From Kluyvera ascorbata ATCC 33433 (GTDB taxonomy: Bacteria > Pseudomonadota > Gammaproteobacteria > Enterobacterales > Enterobacteriaceae), in the NCBI RefSeq assembly GCF_000735365.1, contig NZ_JMPL01000020.1, positions 1-54,132 of the forward strand: a stretch of 54,132 nt of DNA. Reading direction: 5' to 3'. The notes under the pieces were generated by a model that did not search any database, was not told the DNA's origin, and saw only the letters and a list, made by a program, of their open reading frames with translations. Positions 17,316 to 24,971 of this stretch are shown here, piece after piece; within the stretch, counting starts at the first letter, position 1; every line of letters begins with the position of its first letter. The position numbers were made by a program, and so were the translations under genes.

Positions 17316-18935
17316 CTATAGCGCGGAAAAATGCCACCCCGATTCATGCCACTCCAGCGCATGCGTCAGTTTCAGCCCCTGCAAGAACGCCTCATCGTGA
17401 GACACCACCAGCATCGCACCTGGAAAATCAACCAGCGCAGCTTCAATTGCCTGCACCGATGCCAGGTCAAGATGGTTAGTCGGCTCATCCAGCAGTAATA
17501 ACTGCGTCGCCTCTCGCCGCCACAGCACGCAGGCCAACGCCGCTTTTAATCGTTCTCCCCCACTGAGTGCCGCTAACGGTAGATTCACTTTGTCCGCGCC
17601 AAGCTGTAGCTGCGCTAGCCGGGTACGCAGCGCGCCCTCTTCCAGCGGCGTGTCGCCCGCCCTCAGATGCGCCATTACCGATAACGACAGATCGAACTGG
17701 CTAAGATGTTGATCCAGCCAGGCAGCAGAGACAGAGAGCTGGCTGCGCCCGGCAAGCGGTGTCTCAAGTCCCATCAGGGTTTTGAGCAGCGTCGTTTTTC
17801 CGCAGCCATTAGGGCCACGTAGTGCCACTCGCATCGGGCCGTCCATGCGCCAGTCGAGGGCAGAATGCGTCTGATGTGCCAGCTGTAGCGATTCCAGCAC
17901 CAGCACCTGCTTACCGCTGGGCACTTCACTGCCGGGCAGTGTGAACATCACTGGCGTATCCTCTTCCACGCGTTCCCGAGCCTGCTTTACGGCATTATCC
18001 AGCGCACTTTGCTGCTCACGATGCTGGCGCAGCAAAGTGCCAGGCCGTTCTCGCGCCGCCCCTTTGTACTTCACCCGCTCAAATGACGCGATATTGAGAG
18101 CATCAACGGTACGCAGGGTTTTCGCTGAACGTCTCTGGCAATCATCATGCTCTTTGTGCTGCCTGGCACGCGTGCGGCGACGTTCAGTGGCAACATGCTC
18201 GAGCGCGGCTCGCGCCGCCTGCTGCTCCGCATCACGCCGCTGCTGATATTCTACGTAGCTGCCGCCATAGCTGCGAAGCGCCGTAGGGGTCAACTCAATA
18301 ATACGTGGCATCCGTGCCAGCAGCTCCCGGTCGTGGCTCGCGACAAGTGCCCCACCCTGCCAGGCATCAAGCTGTCGATAGAACCACTCGCGCCCCGGCC
18401 GGTCCAGATGGTTGGTCGGTTCATCGAGCAGCAGGAAATTGGCGCCAGAGGTAAACGCTGCGCAAAGCAGCGCTTTCACCCGCTCACCGCCGCTTAAGGA
18501 GCCGGCCAGACTTAATGGGTTAAACTCACCCAGTTCCGCGTCCTGAAAGGCGATGCGAAGCCGGTCCGGCAGATCCCAGAAACCATCCAGACTTTCGATA
18601 TCGTCGTCGTACGGCTGACCCTGCTCAAGACGCTGCAGCGCGGCGAAAACGGCTCCGTAACCCAGCAGCTCAGCCAGCGTGGTCTCCTCGGAGGCCGCAT
18701 GTTGCTGCGCGACGTAAGCCCGGGACGCGAAACATTCGATATGTCCGGTGGAAGGTTCATCGACGCCAGCCAATAACCGCAGCAGCCGCGATTTGCCCAC
18801 GCCGTTACGCCCGACAAGGCCACAGTGTGAACGCTCCAGCGATAAACTTAGCGGGCCGAAAAGGGTATCACCCGTCGCAAACTGACAGGTAACCTGATGT
18901 AAAATAAAAGAAGGGGATTGCGCACAATGGGCCAT
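17316..18935 (-). CDS. ABC-F family ATPase (ribosome-associated type)
   Basis: This is a 539-residue protein with two ABC domains and no membrane segment, the ABC-F architecture. Domain 1 has Walker A GRNGVGKS (about 42-49), signature LSGGERVKAL and Walker B LLLDEPTNHLD. A charged linker (about 240-300) follows. Domain 2 has GPNGCGKT, LSGGERLKAA and LLLDEPTNHLD. Family members act on the ribosomal E/P site, either as housekeeping factors (EttA, Uup, YheS) or as antibiotic-protection factors; which applies here is unknown. The ATG at 18935 is preferred over an in-frame GTG at 18941 because AGGAG lies 5 nt upstream of it. The leader contains a 6-codon ORF and overlapping hairpins. Confidence 0.88.
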   Translation of the reverse strand: MAHCAQSPSFILHQVTCQFATGDTLFGPLSLSLERSHCGLVGRNGVGKSRLLRLLAGVDEPSTGHIECFASRAYVAQQHAASEETTLAELLGYGAVFAALQRLEQGQPYDDDIESLDGFWDLPDRLRIAFQDAELGEFNPLSLAGSLSGGERVKALLCAAFTSGANFLLLDEPTNHLDRPGREWFYRQLDAWQGGALVASHDRELLARMPRIIELTPTALRSYGGSYVEYQQRRDAEQQAARAALEHVATERRRTRARQHKEHDDCQRRSAKTLRTVDALNIASFERVKYKGAARERPGTLLRQHREQQSALDNAVKQARERVEEDTPVMFTLPGSEVPSGKQVLVLESLQLAHQTHSALDWRMDGPMRVALRGPNGCGKTTLLKTLMGLETPLAGRSQLSVSAAWLDQHLSQFDLSLSVMAHLRAGDTPLEEGALRTRLAQLQLGADKVNLPLAALSGGERLKAALACVLWRREATQLLLLDEPTNHLDLASVQAIEAALVDFPGAMLVVSHDEAFLQGLKLTHALEWHESGWHFSAL

Positions 18936-18960
18936 AAGCACTCCTGAATGAAATCAATAG

Positions 18961-18991
18961 TTCCCCTGCTTGCGGCAAGCGCCCAGCAAGG
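18961..18991 (-). promoter_or_regulatory. Mutually exclusive hairpins in the ABC-F leader
   Basis: On the minus strand, CTTGC and GCTTGC both can pair with the same downstream GCAAGC. The two stems, CTTGC...GCAAG and GCTTG-CCG-CAAGC, are therefore alternatives. They lie between the 6-codon leader ORF and the ABC-F Shine-Dalgarno. No U-run is present, so any control would be translational. Confidence 0.35.
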
Positions 18992-18999
18992 ATTCGAAT

Positions 19000-19020
19000 T
19001 CAGCAGGTGTGTTTGTCCAT
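19000..19020 (-). CDS. Putative 6-codon leader peptide (MDKHTC) upstream of the ABC-F gene
   Basis: On the minus strand, ATG GAC AAA CAC ACC TGC TGA is preceded by GAGG ten nt upstream. It lies 65 nt before the ABC-F start and within the likely leader transcript. Inducible ABC-F genes in other bacteria are often controlled by ribosome stalling on short leader ORFs. A seven-codon frame can arise by chance, so this is only a candidate. Confidence 0.35.
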   Translation of the reverse strand: MDKHTC

Positions 19021-19063
19021 TTTCAGTGTGCCTCAGTGAGACGAGGGATTCGTCGCGGCAAAG

Positions 19064-19091
19064 GATAAACGTATTGCGCCAGTCATTTCAA
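19064..19091 (-). promoter_or_regulatory. Candidate promoter of the ABC-F gene
   Basis: The -35 TTGAAA (19086-19091) and a 16-bp spacer precede a weak -10 TTTATC (19064-19069), reading leftwards. The predicted start near 19057 would give a leader of about 120 nt containing the short ORF. Confidence 0.4.
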
Positions 19092-19121
19092 GGTTCTTTT
19101 TTGCGCAACCTTCCTATCCAC

Positions 19122-19149
19122 AAAAAAAGCCTCCCGTTAACGGGAAGCC
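19122..19149 (-). terminator. Rho-independent terminator, minus strand (downstream of hokA)
   Basis: The stem GCTTCCCG/CGGGAGGC with a TTAA loop is followed on the minus strand by seven T. It lies 86 bp beyond the hokA stop and just upstream of the ABC-F promoter, separating the two transcripts. Confidence 0.85.
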
Positions 19150-19205
19150 TTAATATTAATTTGTAAAAAAATAGGGTGCATTGAGCCTGCATAACACCGC
19201 AATAG

Positions 19206-19227
19206 CGGCGGGGAATTCTCCCCGCCG
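19206..19227. repeat. 9-bp perfect GC-rich hairpin in the hokA 3' region
   Basis: Arms CGGCGGGGA and TCCCCGCCG flank a 4-nt loop, 8 bp beyond the hokA stop. In hok-type mRNAs the 3' end folds back on the 5' end and must be processed before translation. This stem would lie in that 3' region, but its exact role cannot be read from the sequence. Confidence 0.5.
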
Positions 19228-19234
19228 TACGCCC

Positions 19235-19387
19235 TTACTGTTTCATATCGCAGGCTAAAGATGCCGCTAACTCATTATTTCCTTGCTTAATATGCAACTC
19301 GCATAATGAATCACGAACCATCCAGGTAAATAATAGAATAGTGAGACATATCACTATCAAACTATACAACATAGATTTTTGCGGCAT
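19235..19387 (-). CDS. hokA: HokA, type I toxin small membrane protein
   Basis: This 50-residue toxin begins MPQKSMLYSLIVICLTILLF, very close to E. coli HokA. It has one membrane helix (about 7-23), the conserved Arg-Asp-Ser-Leu-Cys-Glu segment (SLCELHIKQ) and a C-terminal Cys. Hok toxins depolarise the inner membrane when the antisense Sok RNA is lost. AGGAGG at 19394-19399 is ideally placed for the ATG at 19387. An in-frame upstream ATG at 19447 gives a 20-codon extension that matches a mok frame, through which hok translation is normally coupled. The reading frame and leader look intact, with no insertion sequence. Confidence 0.93.
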   Translation of the reverse strand: MPQKSMLYSLIVICLTILLFTWMVRDSLCELHIKQGNNELAASLACDMKQ

Positions 19388-19549
19388 CCTTTGCCTCCTG
19401 TGTTGATTTTCAACAAGTAAGAGGCTAACCTTATGTGGTCTAGGCATAGAGTTGGCCTCACTTTGATTTATCGTCAGGTGGGGCTTTTCTCTGTCTGCCA
19501 TCGGGTGAATACCTGAGACAGACAGTCTCAAGCACCCGCAATCATTCTA
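19388..19549 (-). promoter_or_regulatory. hokA leader with mok-type frame and -10 box
   Basis: A -10-like TAGAAT lies at 19544-19549 on the minus strand. The leader then carries GGGTGCTTGAG, the short stem GAGAC/GTCTC and the AGACAGAGAAAAGCCCC segment shared by hok/sok loci. The ATG at 19447 opens a 20-codon mok frame that continues directly into hokA, the same arrangement and almost the same length as mok in other hok loci. The -35 is not evident. Confidence 0.6.
19478..19540 (+). ncRNA. sokA: SokA-like antisense RNA region
   Basis: On the plus strand this stretch contains GGGGCTTTTCTCTGTCTGCC and CTGAGACAGACAGTCTCAAG, the sequence core shared with SokC and related antitoxin RNAs. It is exactly complementary to the hokA/mok leader. 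The ends are approximate. The -10 region (around TTGATTTATC) looks weak, so whether a functional antitoxin is made cannot be judged. Confidence 0.55.
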
Positions 19550-19671
19550 CCTTAAATATCAAAATACCTTTCTTTGATGTATTCCTAAAATATTTCTCGC
19601 CTATCAATAATTATGTCGATTTAAATAAATCAAAGAATTATTAATCGTTCCCCTAATCATATTTAAGGTAC

Positions 19672-19699
19672 AAAAAAACCTGCCCGAGAGCAGGTTTTT
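19672..19699 (-). terminator. Rho-independent terminator of glyS
   Basis: A 9-bp stem AAAACCTGC/GCAGGTTTT with a 6-nt loop, read leftwards, ends in a T-run. It starts 18 bp after the glyS stop. Confidence 0.9.
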
Positions 19700-19716
19700 A
19701 TTTATTAACAGAACAA

Positions 19717-21786
19717 TTACTGCAGCAGGGAAATATCCGCTACCTGCAGGAACAGATCGCGCAGTTTCGACAGCAGCGTCAGACGGTTGATACGCACGTC
19801 TTTATCTTCTGCGTTCACCATCACGTTCTCGAAGAACTCATCCACCGGCTCACGCAGGGATGCCAGTTCAACCAACGCTTCCTGATAACGACCTTCTGCA
19901 AAGTACGGCTGCAGCTTGTCGCGCAACACAACCAGGTTGCCCGCCAGCTTGATTTCCGCCGCTTCTTTCAGCACGGAAGCGTGAACGATATCGTTCAGCG
20001 TCTCGTCAGATTTCGCCAGGATGTTGGATACACGCTTGTTAGCCGCAGCCAGCGCAGAGGCCTCTTCCAGAGTGCGGAAGTGGGACACGGCCTTCATACG
20101 AGCATCGAAGTCTGCTGGACGGGTTGGGCGACGTGCCAGTACCGCCTGAATGGTGTCAACGGTATAGCCTTCGTCCTGATACCAGGCGCGGAAACGACCG
20201 AGCATGAAGTCGATAACTTCATCCACCACTTTAGCGTTGGTCAGCTTGTCACCGTACAGACGCACCGCTTCTTCGGTAAGGGTCTGCAGATCCAGCGGCA
20301 GGTTCTTCTCAACGATAATACGCAGCACGCCCAGCGCAGCACGACGCAGCGCAAACGGGTCTTTGTCGCCTTTCGGATGCTGACCAATACCGAAGATACC
20401 CGCCAGGGTGTCCATCTTGTCCGCAATCGCCAGCGCGCAGGCAACCGGGTTAGACGGCAGGTCATCACCGGCAAAGCGCGGCTGGTACTGTTCGTTCAGC
20501 GCAACGGCAACATCTTCCGCTTCGCCATCGTGGCGTGCGTAGTGCATGCCCATCACGCCCTGGGTGTCGGTGAACTCGAAGACCATATTGGTCATCAGGT
20601 CACACTTAGACAGCAGGCCCGCACGGGTCGCGTGGTTGACGTCAGCACCAATCTGACCCGCGATCCAGCCGGCCAGCGCCTGAATACGGTCAGTTTTGTC
20701 GCGCAGCGTACCCAGTTGCTGTTGGAACAGCACGGTTTGCAGGCGCGGCAGGTGATCTTCCAGACGTTTTTTACGGTCGGAATTGAAGAAGAACTCCGCA
20801 TCGGCCAGACGTGGACGAACCACTTTCTCGTTACCGGAGATAATCTGCTGCGGGTCTTTCGACTCGATGTTTGCCACGAAGATGAAGTTTGGCAGCAGCT
20901 TGCCCGCGTTGTCATAAACCGGGAAGTACTTCTGGTCGCCCTTCATGGTGTAAACCAGCGCTTCAGCTGGTACCGCGAGGAATTTCTCTTCGAATTTCGC
21001 GGTCAGCACCACCGGCCATTCCACCAGCGAGGTGACTTCTTCCAGCAGGCTTTCGCTGAGATCAGCGTTGCCGCCAATCTTACGTGCCGCTTCTTCAGCG
21101 TCAGCTTTGATTTTGGCTTTACGCATTTCGTAGTCAGCCATCACCATGCCGCGTTCCAGCAGGATTTGCGGGTACTGATCGGCATTGTCGATGGTGAACT
21201 CAGGCTCGCCCATAAAGCGGTGACCGCGGATGATGCGATCGGACTGTACGCCGAGGATGGTCGCCGGAACGACTTTATCACCCAGCAGCAGAGTCACGGT
21301 GTGCACCGGACGCACGAAGTGTACGTCGGACGCTCCCCAGCGCATCAGCTTAGGAATAGGCAGTTTAGCCAGCGAGTTGGCAATCATGTTCGGCAGCAGC
21401 GCTTCGGTACTTTCGCCCTTCACGTGCGCGCGATACAGCAGCCATTCGCCTTTGTCAGTGGTCAGGCGCTCAGCCTGATCGACGGTAATACCGCAGCCGC
21501 GCGCCCAGCCTTCAGCCGCTTTGCTTGGTTTACCTTCAGCGTCGAACGCCTGGGCGATTGCCGGGCCGCGTTTTTCAACTTCGCGATCCGCTTGCGCAGA
21601 TGCCAGATTTGCCACTTTCAGCGCCAGACGGCGTGGGGCAGCAAACCATTCAACGTTACCGTGCGCGAGGCCCGCGTTATCCAGCTCTGCCGTGACGTTC
21701 GCGGCAAAGGATTCAGCCAGGTTGCGCAGCGCTTTTGGTGGCAGCTCTTCAGTGCCGATTTCCACCAGAAAAGTATTCTCAGACAT
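19717..21786 (-). CDS. glyS: GlyS, glycyl-tRNA synthetase beta subunit
   Basis: This is the 689-residue beta subunit of the heterotetrameric bacterial glycyl-tRNA synthetase, the E. coli length. It begins [20 protein letters not shown]. It contains the HD-like and B3/B4-like regions and a C-terminal anticodon-binding domain ([15 protein letters not shown]...[22 protein letters not shown]). The beta subunit binds tRNA-Gly while GlyQ carries the aminoacylation site. It follows glyQ by 9 nt as one operon. A long open frame on the opposite strand is a codon-bias shadow. Confidence 0.98.
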   Translation of the reverse strand: MSENTFLVEIGTEELPPKALRNLAESFAANVTAELDNAGLAHGNVEWFAAPRRLALKVANLASAQADREVEKRGPAIAQAFDAEGKPSKAAEGWARGCGITVDQAERLTTDKGEWLLYRAHVKGESTEALLPNMIANSLAKLPIPKLMRWGASDVHFVRPVHTVTLLLGDKVVPATILGVQSDRIIRGHRFMGEPEFTIDNADQYPQILLERGMVMADYEMRKAKIKADAEEAARKIGGNADLSESLLEEVTSLVEWPVVLTAKFEEKFLAVPAEALVYTMKGDQKYFPVYDNAGKLLPNFIFVANIESKDPQQIISGNEKVVRPRLADAEFFFNSDRKKRLEDHLPRLQTVLFQQQLGTLRDKTDRIQALAGWIAGQIGADVNHATRAGLLSKCDLMTNMVFEFTDTQGVMGMHYARHDGEAEDVAVALNEQYQPRFAGDDLPSNPVACALAIADKMDTLAGIFGIGQHPKGDKDPFALRRAALGVLRIIVEKNLPLDLQTLTEEAVRLYGDKLTNAKVVDEVIDFMLGRFRAWYQDEGYTVDTIQAVLARRPTRPADFDARMKAVSHFRTLEEASALAAANKRVSNILAKSDETLNDIVHASVLKEAAEIKLAGNLVVLRDKLQPYFAEGRYQEALVELASLREPVDEFFENVMVNAEDKDVRINRLTLLSKLRDLFLQVADISLLQ

Positions 21787-21795
21787 GGCCGCCTC

Positions 21796-22707
21796 TTATT
21801 TATTCTTGTTGCACATCGGGAAGCCGAGGGCTTCACGGGAAGCATAGTAAGCTTCTGCCACTGCTTTGGTCAGGGTACGAATGCGCAGGATATAGCGCTG
21901 ACGTTCGGTGACAGAGATGGCTTTACGCGCATCCAGCAGGTTAAAGCTATGGGCGGCTTTCAGAATACGCTCGTAAGCAGGCAGCGGCAGCGGAGTTTCC
22001 AGCGCCAGCAGCTGCTGCGCTTCTTTCTCGTACTGCTCGAAGCAGGTGAACAGGAAGTCCACGTCCGCGTATTCGAAGTTGTAAGTGGACTGCTCCACTT
22101 CGTTTTGATGGAATACGTCGCCGTAGGTGGTTTTACCCAACGGGCCGTCGCTCCAGACCAGGTCGTAAACGCTGTCTACGCCCTGAATGTACATTGCCAG
22201 ACGTTCCAGACCATAGGTGATCTCACCGGTGATCGGTTTACATTCCAGACCGCCAACCTGCTGGAAGTAAGTGAACTGCGTCACTTCCATACCGTTCAGC
22301 CACACTTCCCAACCCAGACCCCAGGCACCCAGCGTTGGGTTTTCCCAGTTGTCTTCCACGAAACGAATGTCGTGGATGGTCGGGTCCATACCCAGCTCTT
22401 TCAGTGATCCGAGGTACAGCTCCTGGATGTTGTCCGGAGACGGTTTAATCACTACCTGGAACTGATAGTAGTGCTGTAAACGGTTCGGGTTTTCGCCATA
22501 GCGGCCATCGGTTGGGCGACGAGAAGGCTGCACGTAGGCAGTCGCCATCGGTTCTGGCCCCAACGCACGCAGGCTAGTCATTGGGTGTGAGGTGCCGGCG
22601 CCAACTTCCATGTCCAGTGGTTGAACAATGGTGCAGCCCTGACGAGCCCAGTAATCCTGTAAGGTCAGGATCAGGCCCTGGAAGGTCCTGGTATCAAACT
22701 TTTGCAT
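21796..22707 (-). CDS. glyQ: GlyQ, glycyl-tRNA synthetase alpha subunit
   Basis: This 303-residue class II catalytic subunit has the E. coli length. It begins [20 protein letters not shown]. Motif 2-type region [24 protein letters not shown] and the GLERLAMY motif 3 region, which form the ATP/glycine-adenylate site, are intact. It is the first gene of glyQS. About 137 bp separate it from ysaB, transcribed in the same direction, and this gap must hold the glyQS promoter; I could not assign the hexamers with confidence. Confidence 0.98.
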   Translation of the reverse strand: MQKFDTRTFQGLILTLQDYWARQGCTIVQPLDMEVGAGTSHPMTSLRALGPEPMATAYVQPSRRPTDGRYGENPNRLQHYYQFQVVIKPSPDNIQELYLGSLKELGMDPTIHDIRFVEDNWENPTLGAWGLGWEVWLNGMEVTQFTYFQQVGGLECKPITGEITYGLERLAMYIQGVDSVYDLVWSDGPLGKTTYGDVFHQNEVEQSTYNFEYADVDFLFTCFEQYEKEAQQLLALETPLPLPAYERILKAAHSFNLLDARKAISVTERQRYILRIRTLTKAVAEAYYASREALGFPMCNKNK

Positions 22708-22844
22708 ATGATTTCGTGCTGGATACGTGTGGATTTAAAGGAAGGAGTCAGTATACCCGCTGGCTGCGAGATATACAGTATGAAACGAGGTTGTTTAGAC
22801 TAAATTGGGAAAACAGGCCCGTTTTTACCACGAACCCACCCGTT

Positions 22845-23150
22845 TTAGCTCATGGAGAGATGTAAAAATCGGCCATCGGCATCGAAAGAGCAGACAAAAC
22901 TTTCATTTCGCGCCGTATAGCCGCGGAGTTCATAACTGCCTTGAAAACGTTCAAACCCGGTGACATCAATTTTCTTCGTCGCGGTGTTATAGCGCTCAGC
23001 AGCATTGTCTTTGCACAATTGCTCCATAGAAAGCGAACGCTCGGGATTCACTCGCGCATTTTGTGATTTTTGCACAGCCGGCGATTCGGCCGACGAGCAC
23101 CCTGCAAGCACAATAAGCGCCAGCAAAGTAGAGAGAGACTTCATCATCAT
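22845..23150 (-). CDS. ysaB: YsaB, small lipoprotein
   Basis: This 101-residue protein is related to E. coli YsaB (99). A short lipoprotein signal (MMMKSLSTLLALIVLAGC) ends with lipobox LAGC and Cys18. The conserved mature core is MEQLCKDNAAERYNT...IDVTGFERFQGSYELRG...SFVCSFDADGRFLHLS. The function is unknown. Three consecutive Met codons make the exact start ambiguous by up to two residues. It lies upstream of glyQ in the same orientation. Confidence 0.9.
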   Translation of the reverse strand: MMMKSLSTLLALIVLAGCSSAESPAVQKSQNARVNPERSLSMEQLCKDNAAERYNTATKKIDVTGFERFQGSYELRGYTARNESFVCSFDADGRFLHLSMS

Positions 23151-23466
23151 TATTTATCTTACCGGGCTGTTATTTTAGGCTTTACCCCTTCTTACCGCCG
23201 CATTGTGCGAAGATTGCGACACCATCACAAGTGCGGGGCGAGAAACTCGGAATTATCCAGTGAGATAGCTAACACTGGGGCGAGTCTGACCTTAGAACCT
23301 ATCCCAGTAGGCGTAATTGTTGAAGCCAGTTTGAGGTCGTACAGCGCGCAGAAACCGGAGCGTACACGTAGTACGTGAGGATTTTGAGCACTGCACGACC
23401 TCAAAATGGCGAATAAAATAGCCTAATGGGATAGGTTCTTATTTATAGCGGAAAAATAGGTATCTG
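23151..23466. other. Intergenic region ysaB-wecH, mostly a repeat element
   Basis: This 316-bp gap contains no gene. Nearly half is the 146-bp inverted-repeat element listed separately (23294-23439). The wecH ATG is only 27 bp from the element's right end, so the wecH promoter must lie inside or left of the element. Confidence 0.6.
23294..23439. repeat. 146-bp MITE-like palindromic repeat element
   Basis: The ends are inverted repeats of about 19 bp with one mismatch: AGAACCTATCCCAGTAGGC on the left and GCCTAATGGGATAGGTTCT on the right. Inside are further inverted arms TTGAGGTCGT/ACGACCTCAA and the central GTACACGTAGTAC, so the whole element can fold into one long cruciform or hairpin. It has no ORF. 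It is not a REP or ERIC sequence that I recognise. Structure and size suggest a non-autonomous mobile or dispersed intergenic repeat. Confidence 0.75.
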
Positions 23467-24462
23467 ATGCAAGCAAAGATTAACTGGATTGAGAACTTAC
23501 GCGGAATTGCCTGCCTGATGGTGGTGATGATCCATACCACGACCTGGTACATCACCCACCCGCACGACGTGAGTCCGCTAAGCTGGGACTTTGCCAACGT
23601 CTTAAACTCCGCTTCCCGCGTCAGCGTGCCGCTCTTCTTTATGATTTCGGGCTACCTGTTTTTCGGCCCGCGTAGCGCACAGCCGCGCCATTTTCTGCGC
23701 ATTGCACTCTGCCTGTTGTTCTATAGCGCCGTCGCGCTGCTGTTTATTGCCTCTTTTACTCATATCAGCGTTGAAAGCTCCTTGAAGCATATCCTGCAAA
23801 AACCGGTGTTCTATCACCTGTGGTTTTTCTTCGCCATCATCGTTATTTATCTGGTTTCGCCGTTGATTGAGGTCAAAACCATTAGCGGCAAAATGTTGCT
23901 GGCGTTAATGGTCGTGATTGGCCTGGTGGCGAACCCTAATACCGTTTCGCTAAGCGCTCACGGCGTCGAATGGCTGCCAGTCAATTTGTATATCAACGGC
24001 GATACGTTCTATTACGTTATTTACGGGCTACTAGGACGTGCAATTGGCATGATGGAAACCGATAAAAAAGGTCTGTCCTGGTGCTGCGCGCTGCTGTTTG
24101 CGGCCTCCGTATGGGTTATATCTCGGGGTACGCTGCACGAACTGCAATGGCGCGGCAACTTCGCCGATACCTGGTACGTCTACTGCGGCCCGATGGTCTT
24201 TATCTGCGCCACATCGCTGCTGACGTTGGTTAAAAACACCCTGAACGCGCGAGTGCTTCCGGGACTCGGGTTTATTTCAAAACATTCGCTGGGTATTTAT
24301 GGCTTTCACGCGCTGATTATTTACGCCTTACGTACCGGCGGTCTGGAATTAAAACGCTGGCCGGCCCTGGATATTTTCTGGATATTCAGCGCAACGCTTG
24401 CCGGGAGCCTTATGCTTTCTATGCTGCTACAGCGTGTCGATACCCGTAGGCTGGTCAGCTAA
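23467..24462 (+). CDS. wecH: WecH (YiaH), O-acetyltransferase for enterobacterial common antigen
   Basis: This 331-residue, ~10-helix acyltransferase-3 family protein has the E. coli length. It begins [28 protein letters not shown]; the family's catalytic His is in MIHT near residue 23 and the conserved Arg is in the [18 protein letters not shown] segment. WecH adds O-acetyl groups to N-acetylglucosamine residues of enterobacterial common antigen. The 3' end overlaps the convergent yiaB by 36 bp. Confidence 0.95.
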   Translation: MQAKINWIENLRGIACLMVVMIHTTTWYITHPHDVSPLSWDFANVLNSASRVSVPLFFMISGYLFFGPRSAQPRHFLRIALCLLFYSAVALLFIASFTHISVESSLKHILQKPVFYHLWFFFAIIVIYLVSPLIEVKTISGKMLLALMVVIGLVANPNTVSLSAHGVEWLPVNLYINGDTFYYVIYGLLGRAIGMMETDKKGLSWCCALLFAASVWVISRGTLHELQWRGNFADTWYVYCGPMVFICATSLLTLVKNTLNARVLPGLGFISKHSLGIYGFHALIIYALRTGGLELKRWPALDIFWIFSATLAGSLMLSMLLQRVDTRRLVS

Positions 24463-24804
24463 TTCCGCAACCCGCATCAGAAGATACTGACCCGATATAC
24501 AAAGACAGAATGCCGCAAGATATGCGCCTCTTTCGACCAGTGAGAGTGGCGCATTCCACAATCCCACCAGCAGTAGCCCACTAGTTATCAGCGCCACCAT
24601 CCGGCAGACAGAGGCAAAACCCTCGTCCATCAGGCCACGCCTCACTTCACGCTGGTAGGCATAGACGATGAACATGCCGGTCATCAGCACGCCCAGAAAA
24701 TAGCCTTTTCCACTTAATAACGGGCAAGCCTGCCAAAGCCCAATGAGGTAAATCAGGGCTCCAGTCAGCATGAATAGCCATGAAATAAGCACAGAACGTT
24801 TCAT
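24427..24804 (-). CDS. yiaB: YiaB, YiaAB-domain inner-membrane protein
   Basis: This is a 125-residue, four-helix membrane protein. The YiaAB signature [22 protein letters not shown] is conserved in the first helical pair and repeated more weakly in the second ([17 protein letters not shown]). The start was placed at 24804, where AAGGAG lies 7 nt upstream; a longer in-frame extension to 24903 lacks a Shine-Dalgarno. E. coli has yiaA next to it, and yiaA is missing here. The function is unknown. The 3' end overlaps wecH on the opposite strand. Confidence 0.85.
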   Translation of the reverse strand: MKRSVLISWLFMLTGALIYLIGLWQACPLLSGKGYFLGVLMTGMFIVYAYQREVRRGLMDEGFASVCRMVALITSGLLLVGLWNAPLSLVERGAYLAAFCLCISGQYLLMRVAELADQPTGIDTL

Positions 24805-24938
24805 TAGAATCTCCTTATCCATCAAATGCACATTATGGGAAACGGGAGACTGACAACACTGAAAAAGGGATTCAGGGGAGCATTTCAGAATAAAACCATG
24901 CAATTATTTTATTGTTTGCGTCGATTTAATTGCGCGAG

Positions 24939-24968
24939 TAAATCCCTCCTGCAAGCAGGAGGGATTTA
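24939..24968 (-). terminator. Hairpin terminator of xylB
   Basis: A 14-bp perfect inverted repeat TAAATCCCTCCTGC/GCAGGAGGGATTTA with a 2-nt loop begins 4 bp after the xylB stop. The downstream T-run on the minus strand is weak. Confidence 0.7.
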
Positions 24969-24971
24969 TCA

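Noticed and set aside
19981-22407. An 808-codon open frame on the plus strand
   Set aside because: It lies exactly antisense to glyS and glyQ in the frame that high codon bias keeps free of stops. It has no ribosome-binding site, and its composition (rich in Gln, Arg, Val and His) is typical of antisense shadows.
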